Shown in pieces: positions 11,260 through 21,701 of a DNA stretch of 46,775 nucleotides (its first letter is position 1; each line of letters starts with the position of its first letter). The translations under genes and the position numbers were made by a program. The DNA comes from Dimorphilus gyrociliatus (lineage: Eukaryota > Annelida > Polychaeta > Dinophilidae). The stretch is taken from positions 50,879 through 97,653 of the forward strand of contig CAJFCJ010000064.1 in the NCBI GenBank assembly GCA_904063045.1, in the 5' to 3' direction. Below the pieces are notes generated by a model, which was given only the letters and a program-made list of their open reading frames with translations, was not told where the DNA came from and searched no databases.

Positions 11260-12906
11260 AACGATAAGAGCAATTGTGTTGAAACAACAATTAACTTGAA
11301 TTTATTCAAATAGATAATAAATCAACTATTTTAAAACTTTTCATTCATTATCATATTAAATTTTTTGGCTGTGGAATAGATGAGTAATAGAGTTTTTTTT
11401 TGTGGGGTAGATGAGCAAAAGGAGAAAAACATTTAATGGCTGGACAAACAATTTTTTCTATGATGAAACATTTCTTTGTAATGGCCTGTAAAATGATAGA
11501 AATCAACACTAACTAATAAGTTATAAATGTAGAAAAATGAATGACAGATGACACTATAATGCAATTTATGCATTTTGTACAACTTTGGTTATATTTTACA
11601 TGCTTGAACTCTATTATTTTATGCAACATATACATGTACATCTTAAAACCTACGCAAGAAAATGCTATAACATTGGCCAAACATAAGTCTGATAAGTCAG
11701 CTTGAAGGCTCATCTTTAATTACCAATAAAGGTTTGGCCAAGTTATAATTTAATTAACTTGCCTAGGGTGTGGCCAAGTTATAATTCAATTAACCTTCCT
11801 AAATGTTCAACCTTGTAACATCCTCTTACTAAACATAAATATGAACTACACATTTTGGCAACTGTAAAGTGATGATTGGATGTCAGAGACAAACCTCAAA
11901 GTATATAAATCCTCACTATTCTCATTTGGCATGCAGCTTCCATCTGGACCCAAGGACCTGGGAAAATCATCTGGAAACAACCTCCACTGGAACCATCCAT
12001 CTACTCCTCAACATTGGAAGACAGTTTGGTAATTTGGCAACCTGCTTTTACAAACTATCTACTCTGCTATCGAACTCTCATATTGTTACTTGCTTAAGTA
12101 TTATTATTGCGAATAAACCGTTTTAATTTAAACATTTGTTTAAAGGTTCGAGTAGAACCAGTATTGTTATAACTTGCAAACGCATAGATTTTGCCAGCAA
12201 GAGCAGTACAACATTAACTTACGTATCAAAATCTATACAATGTACTGCTGTTAAAACATATCTTGGATGGATTAACACAGCTCCTCAATATTGCCCATTT
12301 CCATGAGAGATGTAACCTTATTTTGAATTGAATCATCTAAAATTCAAAACTTTACATGAAAAAAATATAATTCAAGTAACCTGCCACAGTACATTCTCAA
12401 CATTTGTTCTTTCTCCTCCAACAATATATTGCTCTCCTCTACCATACTCCAAACCACAGTATGTCATATTCAAGAAATTTGTTTCTAATATATTAAGTGA
12501 TTTATAGTGAAAAAATGTAAAAAGTGATAAATACTTATTTCATCTTCAACATATAAACAATTGTGCATTTGAATAAGAATGCTTTGGTTTTGATTAACTG
12601 AAGCAGACACTCCAATTTCAATCTAAAATATGAAAATGGAATGACTGAGAGAAGGAAATTAATGGTAATTTATATCAACTTGTGAAAAACTCCCAAGTAA
12701 ATTGTATTTATAATAGAAAATTTCATCTTTTTTCTTTTCAATTTGGGCAGTAGGATACTGTGAAAGGTTTGAGTCATCATATAGAACTCTTAGCTTGAAT
12801 AAAACTTCAGTTGTAGAAAACTTTGACTAACTGCTTAATGTTATAAATATGCAATTATTATTAGTGTTGACAATTGTTTTTACAACTGGTGATATTAGTG
12901 TAGAAC
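11260..12906. other. Spacer of inverted repeat 1
   Basis: The only single-copy part of palindrome 1 apart from the LTR it contains. 12177-12906 holds the 5' exons of the minus-strand trypsin gene. The right arm starts abruptly at 12907, and its trypsin copy lacks these exons. Confidence 0.85.
11261..12176 (+). repeat. LTR copy 2 at the inner boundary of inverted repeat 1
   Basis: Near-identical, same-orientation copy of 1407-2322, with its TATA box at 11903-11910 and AATAAA at 12112-12117. It begins one base inside the spacer, next to the end of the left arm, and interrupts a trypsin intron. CAAA occurs on both sides (CCCAAAA before, CAAACG after), a possible 4-bp target duplication. It is either a solo LTR or the 3' LTR of an element whose interior was replaced by the left arm. 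Confidence 0.85.
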
Positions 12907-12911
12907 TTTGG
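12849..12911 (+). CDS. Possible signal-peptide exon (plus strand)
   Basis: ATG at 12849 opens a hydrophobic stretch (MQLLLVLTIVFTTG) followed by DISVELW and a GTAAAT donor: the look of a signal-peptide exon. It crosses the spacer/right-arm boundary at 12907 and points toward the right-arm trypsin exons. No splice partner is proven, and it may be coincidence. Confidence 0.25.
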
Positions 12912-13391
12912 GTAAATTTTAAATTTTCACTAGAAATGACCATAACATTTGCTAAAAACAAAAAACAAAGACAAATATTATTTCTTATTTACAAAAAAAA
13001 AATTTAAAACTATGTACAATTAAAAATTTTTGAATCAAACATTTTAAACCTTTCAAATGGTTGCATTGGATTGTTTTTTATTGAATATCCACAATTGTCA
13101 AAAGCAAAATTGCAATCTTTTAAAAAAAAATAAAATATTTTGAAATTTTTTTAGTACAACTTCTGATTTTTGAGTACAATTATAAATTGATTTGAAAGTT
13201 TTCATTGTTTTCTTCTATGACATACACCTTTTCAAAGAGGATAAAAATGTTCTTATTAATAATAAATTTCTTGTACAGTGTAATCAATCCTGATCATTTA
13301 TTCTCTTCTTGGGCAAGAACTTCTCCCAGAATACTAATCAATTTCCTTCTGTCAATAATAATAATACCCATTGACACACTTTTATACATAG

Positions 13392-14410
13392 CTCACAAAA
13401 AATCCGAGTTCAAAAGATTTATATGAATAAAAATTATAGAAGAGTGTCTCTACAAGATGATATTGCTGTTTTAAAATTGATAAAAGAAATAGAATTCACA
13501 CCAGATATACTTCCTATTTGCTTGCCAGAAAGAGATTATGGTATTACAAACAAATATGAATGTGAAATTAGTGGCTATGGATGTTTGGACAGTGAAAGTT
13601 TGTATCTAAATGTCTTTTTATGTACATTACTATATATATTAAATACTTTTATCTATTTTTTTAGCTGTCGCTAGATTTCTATACAGAGTAAAACAACAGA
13701 TGTTTGAAAAAGATGAATGTAACAAAGAAATGTTTCCTTCTACTCTCCTGAAATATCCAGGAATGATTTGTGTTGGAAAATCTAAAAGTGAACAAGGAAT
13801 AGCTTGTACTGTATGTAATTTTTGAATTTTTCTTTAAAATTAAGACAAAATGCTCCCAAATTACATTTTAGGGTTCTTATCCTAATATGAATTCTTTTTT
13901 TTGGCAAAAACGTTTTGTTAATCTTCTATTCTTAATGAGTTTTTTACATTTTTAGGGAGATTCTGGTGGACCATTGCATTGCAAAATCAATAACCGTTGG
14001 AGACTTATTGGATTGGCAAGTTGGGGATATAGGGGTTGCATTAAGAAAATGAGTGTTTATACAAGAGTATATCATCTTCTATATATTTACAGAACTGGCT
14101 AAAAGTCTTTGTTAAACACTGAAAGATGTATATCTTTTTATAGTGATTAATATTCTCCTAAGTATTGAGTAGTATCACTTTTAACTTGATTATAATATCA
14201 GGGACACTGAGATGAGTGAATGGGTAGAAGCAAATAGTACCTTTAGGGAAACAGGCATCAAGCCAAATTAACAATTTTCAGAGTGTACAAAAGACATTTT
14301 ACCAGAATTGCATTTATATTCATCTACATCTTTTATTATGTATTTTTTAGGTTTCGACCTACTTTGATTGGATTAAAGAGCAGATTTCCACTGATATGAG
14401 CCTTGCATAA
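13392..14410 (+). pseudogene. Trypsin 3' half only (Asp and Ser exons, no His exon), right-arm copy
   Basis: Mirror copy of the last four trypsin exons: 13392-13597 (DDIAVLKL), 13665-13810, 13956-14066 (GDSGGPLHC) and 14351-14410 (FDWIKEQI, stop). All are open and splice in phase. The arm begins inside the intron just before the Asp exon, so zymogen and His57 exons are missing upstream. It cannot encode a working protease unless it is trans-spliced or joined to an unseen 5' part. Confidence 0.8.
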
Positions 14411-14847
14411 AAAAGATGAAGAGCACAATTTAGAAAAAAACAAACTTATCAGAAGGACATATTCTCTTGTACTAATATTTATAAAATTTTATCCTTATAA
14501 TAAATTATAACATAGTAGTTAGAATACTTCTATGAAAGTATATGAGAAAGAGTTTGGCAAAATTGAGCAAAACAACAATGACAAACTACTTAATTAAGCA
14601 TATATGGATATTTATATTTTTTAATAGATATTGTTTTAAATAAAGTTTCCTTAATCAAAGATTGAGCAATTTACTCAGGGAATCTCTTCATAGAGTGTGT
14701 ATATCTTTTGCCAGAACTAGTGAGCTAAAGTGCGCAAACTATGTTATGTTACCAGAAAGTTTATCAGGGTTACCATTCTTTAGATGCTTAAGCTGTAGTG
14801 AATTTATTTGAATTAAATAAGAGCACTACTGAAAAGTAATTTTTACC

Positions 14848-15803
14848 TTAGTCTACACAGTATTCTTCACTTTCTACAGTCTTTTTGATCCATTGGAAAT
14901 TAGGTCCAATTTGGGTAAGGGCAGTGTTATCAGCATCACAATTTTCAGGAGAGGATACAAAAGCAGTAACAGTTACTCTTGAATTGATATTGCAGTTTAG
15001 TGGAGTACCAGCAGAAATTGTTACCTATATTTTGAAGATTTTTTAAATAAAATAATCTGATTTTATATCTTGGGCAAGAACTTCTCCCAGAATACTAATC
15101 AATTTCCTTCTGTCAATAATAATAATACCCATTGACACACTTTTATACATAGCTCACAAAAAGGATTGGAAGACAATGATTATCAGAAAATTCTATCAAT
15201 TTCTTCAAAGGAAAAGCATTATTCTATTATACGTATATGCTGCAATGCAGGTGAGCATAAAAAATTCTTACAAATAAATGTAATGAATTTAGCATTAATT
15301 ATAGAACTACATTAGTCTTACTGTAACCACTTAAGAACATTAATTTAGTGGCCAGCTAAAGGGTATCAGAAAGTGAAACTCAACTATTGTTGACTTTTTG
15401 ACCAGTTCCAACTTCTCATATTTGTCCTTTCCAATCATTTACCAATTAACCAAAGTACTAATTCAAATAGAAAACATAAAAACAATACATGATATATCTA
15501 AAATATAATCCCTAAACAAATGCTTCATGACCAGCAGGTGGCAACACCTGTCTTTGTAGATACCTGGAATAGTTCAATACAATGACTCACCCTCACCTCC
15601 TTTTCATCATGATTAAAATCATAGGGGATCCATTTAGCAAAATTTTTCTGTGCCCCAGCTACAATATGTATTGAGTAAATGAATTTCAATCTAATAATAC
15701 AGTTCAATCTATGTTTACAGATTAGAGACTAACCAGCTTTGTCAATTCCATAGTGGCTCCATCTAATATGGTCAAAAAATCTATTTCTTATGAAATAAAA
15801 TTC
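14848..15803 (-). pseudogene. Serine protease homologue (Ser195 to Ala), right-arm copy
   Basis: Mirror of 8363-9318. The terminal exon is 14848-15024, with AGTPLNC in place of SGGPLHC. The copy of the 95-bp repeat is at 15068-15162. It converges on the right-arm trypsin fragment as in the left arm. Confidence 0.5.
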
Positions 15804-16807
15804 TTTCTAAAGTTCCATCATTCAATTTCCCAAATATCAATATGACAATACTTCTATGTATACAGTAACAGGTTATAACAACTAAATCTCTTCACAAAAG
15901 ATGGTTTTCATTGAAAAACATAAAAAACTTTATCAAAATGACTCAACAAAGTACAGTAAGAATCTTTAATTTGTCTGGTTCTATTGGAAAAGTGCAGTTT
16001 TTTCCTTTTGGAAAGATAGTATCTGCTCAAAATATGACCAGATATAAAATCTTTTTCCTTTCTATGAACAAGGTGAAAAAATCAAAAAAAAAAATGATAT
16101 ATTTTATTTAACAAAAGACTTGGCACAAGTAAACTTGCAACAGAAGAAAAAGGTGATTGGACAAACTTTTGTCAAAAGTGAGAAAGATTCGGCTATAATA
16201 ATTTTTATTAAACTACTTCTTGTGATTTTCTGTGTTAAAGAAGAATTAAATTAACAGTAGGTTTACCTTCTAATGACTATTTTAAGAAATATAATACAAA
16301 AACTAATTTTCAATGTGTTGACAAAACAGTATCAAATACTTAAATGATTATCTGAATGAAAAATGGATATCATCTATAAGTAATAGATTAGGAAAAGGTG
16401 TCTTTTTATTTACAATTGTCTCTCCTTAACAATGCTAAAGATCAGTCCTTGTTAAAAGACAAAAAATACAAGATAGAAATTCAATATATATTTAAAAATT
16501 CTATAATTATATAATGAATATTTTAACAAAGATTAATATTATATTTTAAATAAGCAATAATCTTCTAGTCTTTACAAATACTTCAATAATTCAATAAAAA
16601 AGAAAATTGTCTGAACTTTATAAATGTTTTTTTTCATCAAAATGTTTGAATAATTTATCTAAGATACAAGTTTTTCATGGAAATTCTATAGTAAATATTG
16701 AAAATCATTAAATTGGAGAACAAGAAAGTTTTTTTTTTCTCATTTCTCTTTTATTGTTCTTAAACAGAGAGAGAGAGAAAAGAAAGAGAAGAGAGAAAAA
16801 CCATAGA

Positions 16808-18951
16808 ATGAAGTTGATTTATCTTTATTCATTTCTTTATAATATTTTATCAATTGCTCAAAGTTACATAAAACTTGATGAAGATATCGCTCATTCTCGT
16901 GATGCATATCAGCGTACAACACATTTCAATGATTTAGCCATAAATGCTGTAGAAGGTGGGGCAAATGTTGGATATGCAAGAGACAGAGATTTTAATTATG
17001 GATGGTGGACTGTTGATCTTAATGGATATTATAGAATTACAGAAATGTGTTTCTATAATAGAGAATATCAAGGTTTTTTTTTAAATAGAATTTTAATGAG
17101 ATATTATTAAAATTTACAATTTTTAGATAGTCTAAGAAATTTTCTTGTTTATACCGAAAATCAATTGCATGATAATAATGAATTGTGTATTAATTATTCA
17201 AAGATTGTGACAGGAAAATCTTTGTATAATGATGAAAATTTTCATTGTGAACTATGTAATTGTACTGGAAATTTTGTATTTTTGCAACAAGCATATTTTG
17301 GAGTATTTTTGATTATAGAAGAAGTGAGAATAAGAGGAAATTTAATTAGAGATTCGGGTAATAATTTTAATAGAAAATCTTGTCATCATTTTTACTTTTT
17401 TTTTCAGATGAAAATTATTATCACTTGAAAATACAGAATTATTCATTTCAAATGTATCAAATCCTAATGTTAAGTTGCTTACTGATAGGCTATATACAAC
17501 CTTTATTAATTCTGGGAAATATATTGGAACCCAACCATTTATTAGAATTGATCTATTGAAATATTATGAGATAAGGACAATTTTAATTGATAGAACTGAT
17601 GAGAATAGTAAGTTATAAGCTGATTCTTAATTTATTATTATATATATTGAAATAAATTACAGTTCCTACAAGGCAATACTTTGCTATATTTGTAAGTGAA
17701 TTACCTTTCACTTGTGGTCAAATTTCAAATAAATATCTATTGGATCGGATAAAAACCAGTCTCTTTATGTTCCAACAACATATGTTGGTTCTAAATCAAA
17801 ATATTTACTTGGAAGATATGTTCTTATAAAATCTGAACTTGAAAATGGAAATTTGGAAAATTATCTTCCAATAGCTAATATTTTTCTGTATCGTAAAAGA
17901 GAAGATATAAATCTTTCAACAAATTGTAAGTATACTTTCCATACAATTGAATCACTTAGGCAACGACATAAACCATCTATCAATATAAAATTTAAAAATA
18001 AGAAAAAAACCAAAATGGCGAACTTTTTAGTGAATTTCAAAGAAAATCAATTGTTCAACAAAAAAAAATGTACTTATTTTAAAGATAACATTTAAAATAT
18101 TCTTTATTCCTTTCCAGATATTCATTATGAACAAAAAGGTCATGTTTTATCCAAGTTGAAAAATGATATACCATATCTCTCTGGAAGTATTCAAATGAAA
18201 GCCAATGATATTCTAACCATAAATACAATAGAAATTTTCTTGATGTAATTTGCATAACATGTAATGAAAAATACATTATTCTTCAAAATCATTGTTTTCT
18301 ATAAGTTAATAAAAATATCTTCTTTTTCAACAGTTGAAACTGACAATCAATTAATAGAAAAAGGAGTTGAAATGAAGTTTTTTAATGAAAGGAACACAGA
18401 AGCCTTATTAGAAATGACTACAAATTTTGAAGGAAAAATGACAATTGTGGATATTTTTTAGGAGTAATAATGAATAAATTAACTATTCTAGCTAAATGTA
18501 ATATAAGAATTGATGATGTTCAATTTTATGGACAATTAAAAAATAATTATATGAACAGTTAAGAATGATTTCTAATAATTTTTGTTCTTTTTTTTGATAA
18601 ACATCACATAATATTGTTTTTTTTATAGATTTTGTAGCTGCTAATAAATTTATAGAGGATTGCCAACAATTAAATTCACCTAGAATAATTGTTTCCAGTT
18701 TATATATTAATAATACAATGGAAATTGGTGTGATAGTTGGTAAGAAATTGAAAGGAAATGATGTTGTAGTAGTTGCTGAACATGAAAAGTCTAATGAACA
18801 ATGTTTTGAAAATGGTTATATGATGACCCTTGATGATAAAATACTTTATAGATATAGATGTCTAAAGAACATTATTTCTCTACAAATTTTGAAAATTGAC
18901 CCAAATATCAAAATTGAAGGATTGTATAAATTTGCAACTATTTCCTATTAA
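16808..18951 (+). pseudogene. Secreted F5/8C (fucolectin-like) lectin, right-arm copy
   Basis: Mirror of the left-arm gene with the same exon order; start ATG at 16808, stop at 18949-18951. Exon 1 (WWTVDLNGYYRI) and exon 2 are intact. One-base losses against the left arm break exon 3 (run near 17408), exon 4 (near 17765) and exon 6 (near 18441, giving an early stop). At exon 5 this copy keeps the more plausible end (TINTIEIF). Damage is thus spread over both copies. All differences are homopolymer lengths, so base-calling error is as good an explanation as decay. Confidence 0.65.
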
Positions 18952-19094
18952 ATCATTAAATACACTTAAGCATATTGCATGATAAATACTAGTATTTAAA
19001 TCTTTTTTTTAAATGAAGTCAATAAACACTAGCGACATCTATGATATAAATACTGATAGAATGACACTTTTCATATCAGTTGCATGTATTCAGT

Positions 19095-19353
19095 GGTGTA
19101 CAACTTTGGTTATATTTTATACTTGAACTATATTATTTTATACAAATACTGATATGTGTACCTCTTATAGAGCCTGCTCAAGAAATTACAATAACATTTA
19201 GCCAAACATAGGCTTAGTTAGTCATCTTTAAGGTTCATCTTTAATTATCAGTTAAGCTTTGACCAAGTTATAATTCAATTAGCCCTCTTAAGTGTTGAAC
19301 CTTGTAACATTCTGTTTCTAAACATAAATATAAACTACACAGTTCCGAAAATG
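19095..19353 (+). repeat. Old LTR remnant, right-arm copy
   Basis: Diverged copy of the U3 part of the 1407-2322 LTR, in plus orientation, mirror of 4810-5090. It is interrupted by the Tc1 element at the TATA box and resumes after it near 20143 (aaatcctctgctattgaactctc). Confidence 0.7.
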
Positions 19354-20142
19354 TATAAAGTGGACAACAGGTATGTTGGAACACCTCAAATTTTTATAGG
19401 CCAAAACCTTTTTTGTGATGAAAAAAGGCTAATAATAGGCTAATCTTGCAATTTTATATAAATTTCTTTAAAACAGCAGTTAGGTACGTTTTTACATATT
19501 TTTTTTATAGAAATTTCCATAGTTTTCTGAGTTTTTTTCTTATTTGGCCGCGCGACATGTTTATTGGAACAATGTTCAATTGTTAAATTTTTGGTCTACT
19601 TTTGTATGTGCCCACCCTCTCTTTCTATACATTTGCTTATTCTACAGCCCATTCCCCCATATAAGCCTGGCAACAAGAGTGGATTTCTGTTGATAACCTC
19701 ATAGGAGCATTTCTTAATCTTTGGAGGTGAGATCAGTTCTTTGTCTGACTCTGTTATATTTGAAATTTTGTCTTTTCAGCTCCCTCTGTATTGTTCTTAT
19801 GCTTACATCTACTTCTAATTCCTTTAATATCTTTGCTGTTGTCACTCTTTGCTTGTTATCTTTCAGTTTCTTGAATGTCAAACCAGATGTCAACTCGATG
19901 TTCTGATAAACAGCCAACTAAAGAAAAAACTTATGAAAATTATTAAAAATTTTTGCTAATAATCTTCAAAAAATATTATCATTTTCTTCAATTTTTTTCA
20001 ATATTATGTCAATTTAACTCTTTTTCTTTATAAATTTAGACAAAAAATACTAATTTGCATGGGACAAACAATTTTAACTGTTAATTAAAAATTGGCCTAT
20101 CAAAATTTATGGCATCCATATATACATGTTGTCCACTTTATA
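19354..20142 (-). mobile_element. Tc1/mariner-like relic, right-arm copy
   Basis: Mirror of 4021-4809 (coordinate sum 24163): same TIRs (TAAAGTGGACAACA), TA flanks and helix-turn-helix ORF (19714-19917, minus). Presence in both arms shows that insertion preceded the inverted duplication. Confidence 0.75.
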
Positions 20143-21096
20143 AATCCTCTGCTATTGAACTCTCCTGATGTTTTTTTTAAGATTTGGAAGATTTAAGATT
20201 CATGCCATTTTCACCCCAATTTCTTCCTTTTTCAAAATTTATATTTATAATATTCTTGCTTAAAGATATCCAAAAACATTTCAATATTCTGTGAAATGAT
20301 TATGGGAGAAAATGTTTCAATTTTTGAAGATTTTCATCAATGTAAAAGATCTTTTTTGTATCAGGAGAAACTTCTTTTTCAGAACCTTTCCAAGCTGATT
20401 CTTCCATTTTGAAGTAATTATTCCTCAATTTTTTGGCTCTACTCATCATACCCAGAGTAAGATTTTCAGATGCTTTTCAGCTGTCTAAACTATGTTCTTT
20501 GTTTTGAATGAATTTATGAACAGGTTCAAAAAATCAAAGGTAAACAGTTTTAAAAAAATGGCTGTCTATTCTGTTGTATAGCAATTGTAGGAATTTTGTT
20601 TTCATCGCAACCATAGTCATCTGTAATACTCATTTAGCAACACACAAAAGTACTGGTCCAAATAGAACCTCAAGTTTGTCCACAAGTACTAGCAAATATA
20701 TGATATTAGTCCAAAGATTTTGACACAATTGAAAGTTCTAAAAAGTCTTTTCTGCCTTTAACTACTTCCATTAATCCTGAGTAATTCGATCAGATAAATT
20801 AAGGCCATTTTGCATTCATAATAAATAGTATTGAGTGAAATCTATGGTTTTCTAAAGAGCAGCTATACAGAATTGAAACTTATTGGCCAAAAGCTAATGA
20901 ATACTAAAAAGTGGGAGAAAATGAGTCATTTTTACAAAAGAAAAGTAAAAAAATATGGGGAATTTTTTTTACTAAAAAAACTTTATTGAATTGTGTCCAT
21001 TTTAATTATTTTGGACAATGTCTTCACTGAGAGAAGTGAGAAATTGATAATTGAAAGAAACATACTTTTATTGTTCAATTTTTATTATATTTTCAG
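20143..21096. other. Arm-1 outer end and unique AT-rich spacer, no gene seen
   Basis: 20143-20180 is the tail of the old LTR. 20590-20718 is a copy of the dispersed repeat also seen at 3606-3720. From 20719 the sequence is unique to this window and leads to the SEA gene; an upstream cytoplasmic exon may lie in 20719-21096, but none is clear. Confidence 0.4.
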
Positions 21097-21676
21097 GAAA
21101 AGGAAAATAATGAAGAACTGAGAGAAGAGGAAAAAACACGAAAAAGTGAAAAAAATAAGAAATGTTCCAACTGTAGATTTTTTGTTATATTTCTTATTAC
21201 ATTTATAGTTTTGGCTGTTATTGGAGCTGGTGTTTTTGTTCTCTTTAAATTTGTAATATTTAAATCAGGCAATCTATTAATCTTAGAAAAAAATATCATA
21301 TAATTAATCATTAATTATTTAGACTACAAATCAGAAAAAAATGTTGATGAAACTCTGAAAAACAGTAGCATTGGTACTAAATCTCTTTACATATTTCTCT
21401 ATTTAACCTTTTATTTCATAATTAATAGATATAATTTCAATGGAAATGCTAATTGATCAACAATTCCATAGGGAATTATACAATAGTCAATCTGATACTT
21501 TTGAACTATACAAGACAGATATTAGTTATTTTTTAGCTAAACTATTTGGATCATGGAATAAGGAAGAAAGGAATCAGATTCAATCTATTGATCATTTTGA
21601 ATTTACTCATGCAAGTCTTTGTGTAAATTTCAATATTAATATTAACAATGGAAAATTGGAGAGAAAAAGACCATAA
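21097..21676 (+). CDS. Type II membrane protein with SEA domain (partial)
   Basis: Three exons fit by phase: 21097-21268 (acidic-basic cytoplasmic stretch, CSNCRFF, then a membrane span FVIFLITFIVLAVIGAGVFV), 21323 to about 21372 (short linker) and 21429-21676 (SEA domain: FHRELYNSQSDTFELYK then FTHASLCVNFNINI, stop). A TM span followed by SEA is typical of matriptase/enterokinase-like and other shed surface proteins. The first intron fits only with a GC donor (ATCAG/GCAATC); the nearby GT donor breaks phase. The protein stops right after SEA, so any downstream protease or ligand-binding part is missing. The upstream start is not identified. It ends 25 bp before the convergent PAN gene. Confidence 0.65.
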
Positions 21677-21701
21677 AAATTGGAGATAAAGACTTTTATT
21701 C

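Larger units (their letters stand above)
9756..12826 (-). pseudogene. CUB-like/trypsin serine protease gene, interrupted by a solo LTR
   Basis: Eight minus-strand exons with matching phases: 12680-12826 and 12535-12622 (beta-rich, CUB-like, YYKYNLLGSFSQ then IEIGVSASVNQ), 12381-12484 (zymogen junction GRGEQY-IVGGERTN), 12223-12316 (VLTAVHC, His57), 10569-10774 (DDIAVLKL, Asp102; CLPE), 10356-10501, 10100-10210 (GDSGGPLHC, Ser195) and 9756-9815 (FDWIKEQI, stop). The triad is complete, so a secreted endopeptidase was encoded. No signal-peptide exon was found. The LTR at 11261-12176 sits in the intron between the His and Asp exons. The His exon is one base short for its phase and has TGA where the conserved Cys42 belongs, so this copy looks dead. 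P1 at the activation site is Tyr, not Arg/Lys. Confidence 0.75.
12907..20718. repeat. Inverted repeat 1, right arm
   Basis: Inverted copy of 3605-11259. It keeps about 190 bp near 20440-20610 that the left arm lost. One-base differences in homopolymers shift frames in the lectin gene, for example in the run at the start of exon 3, T4 to T3 near 17765 and A3 to A2 near 18441. The outer end is near 20718, after which sequence is unique. Confidence 0.9.

Noticed and set aside
3605-20718. Palindromes as pure foldback-read artefacts (missed adapter)
   Set aside because: Such artefacts give arms from one molecule with almost no spacer. Here spacers of 1.65 and 7.5 kb hold unique genes, and the arms differ by deletions of 70-676 bp and a templated insert. 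Not fully excluded without reads.
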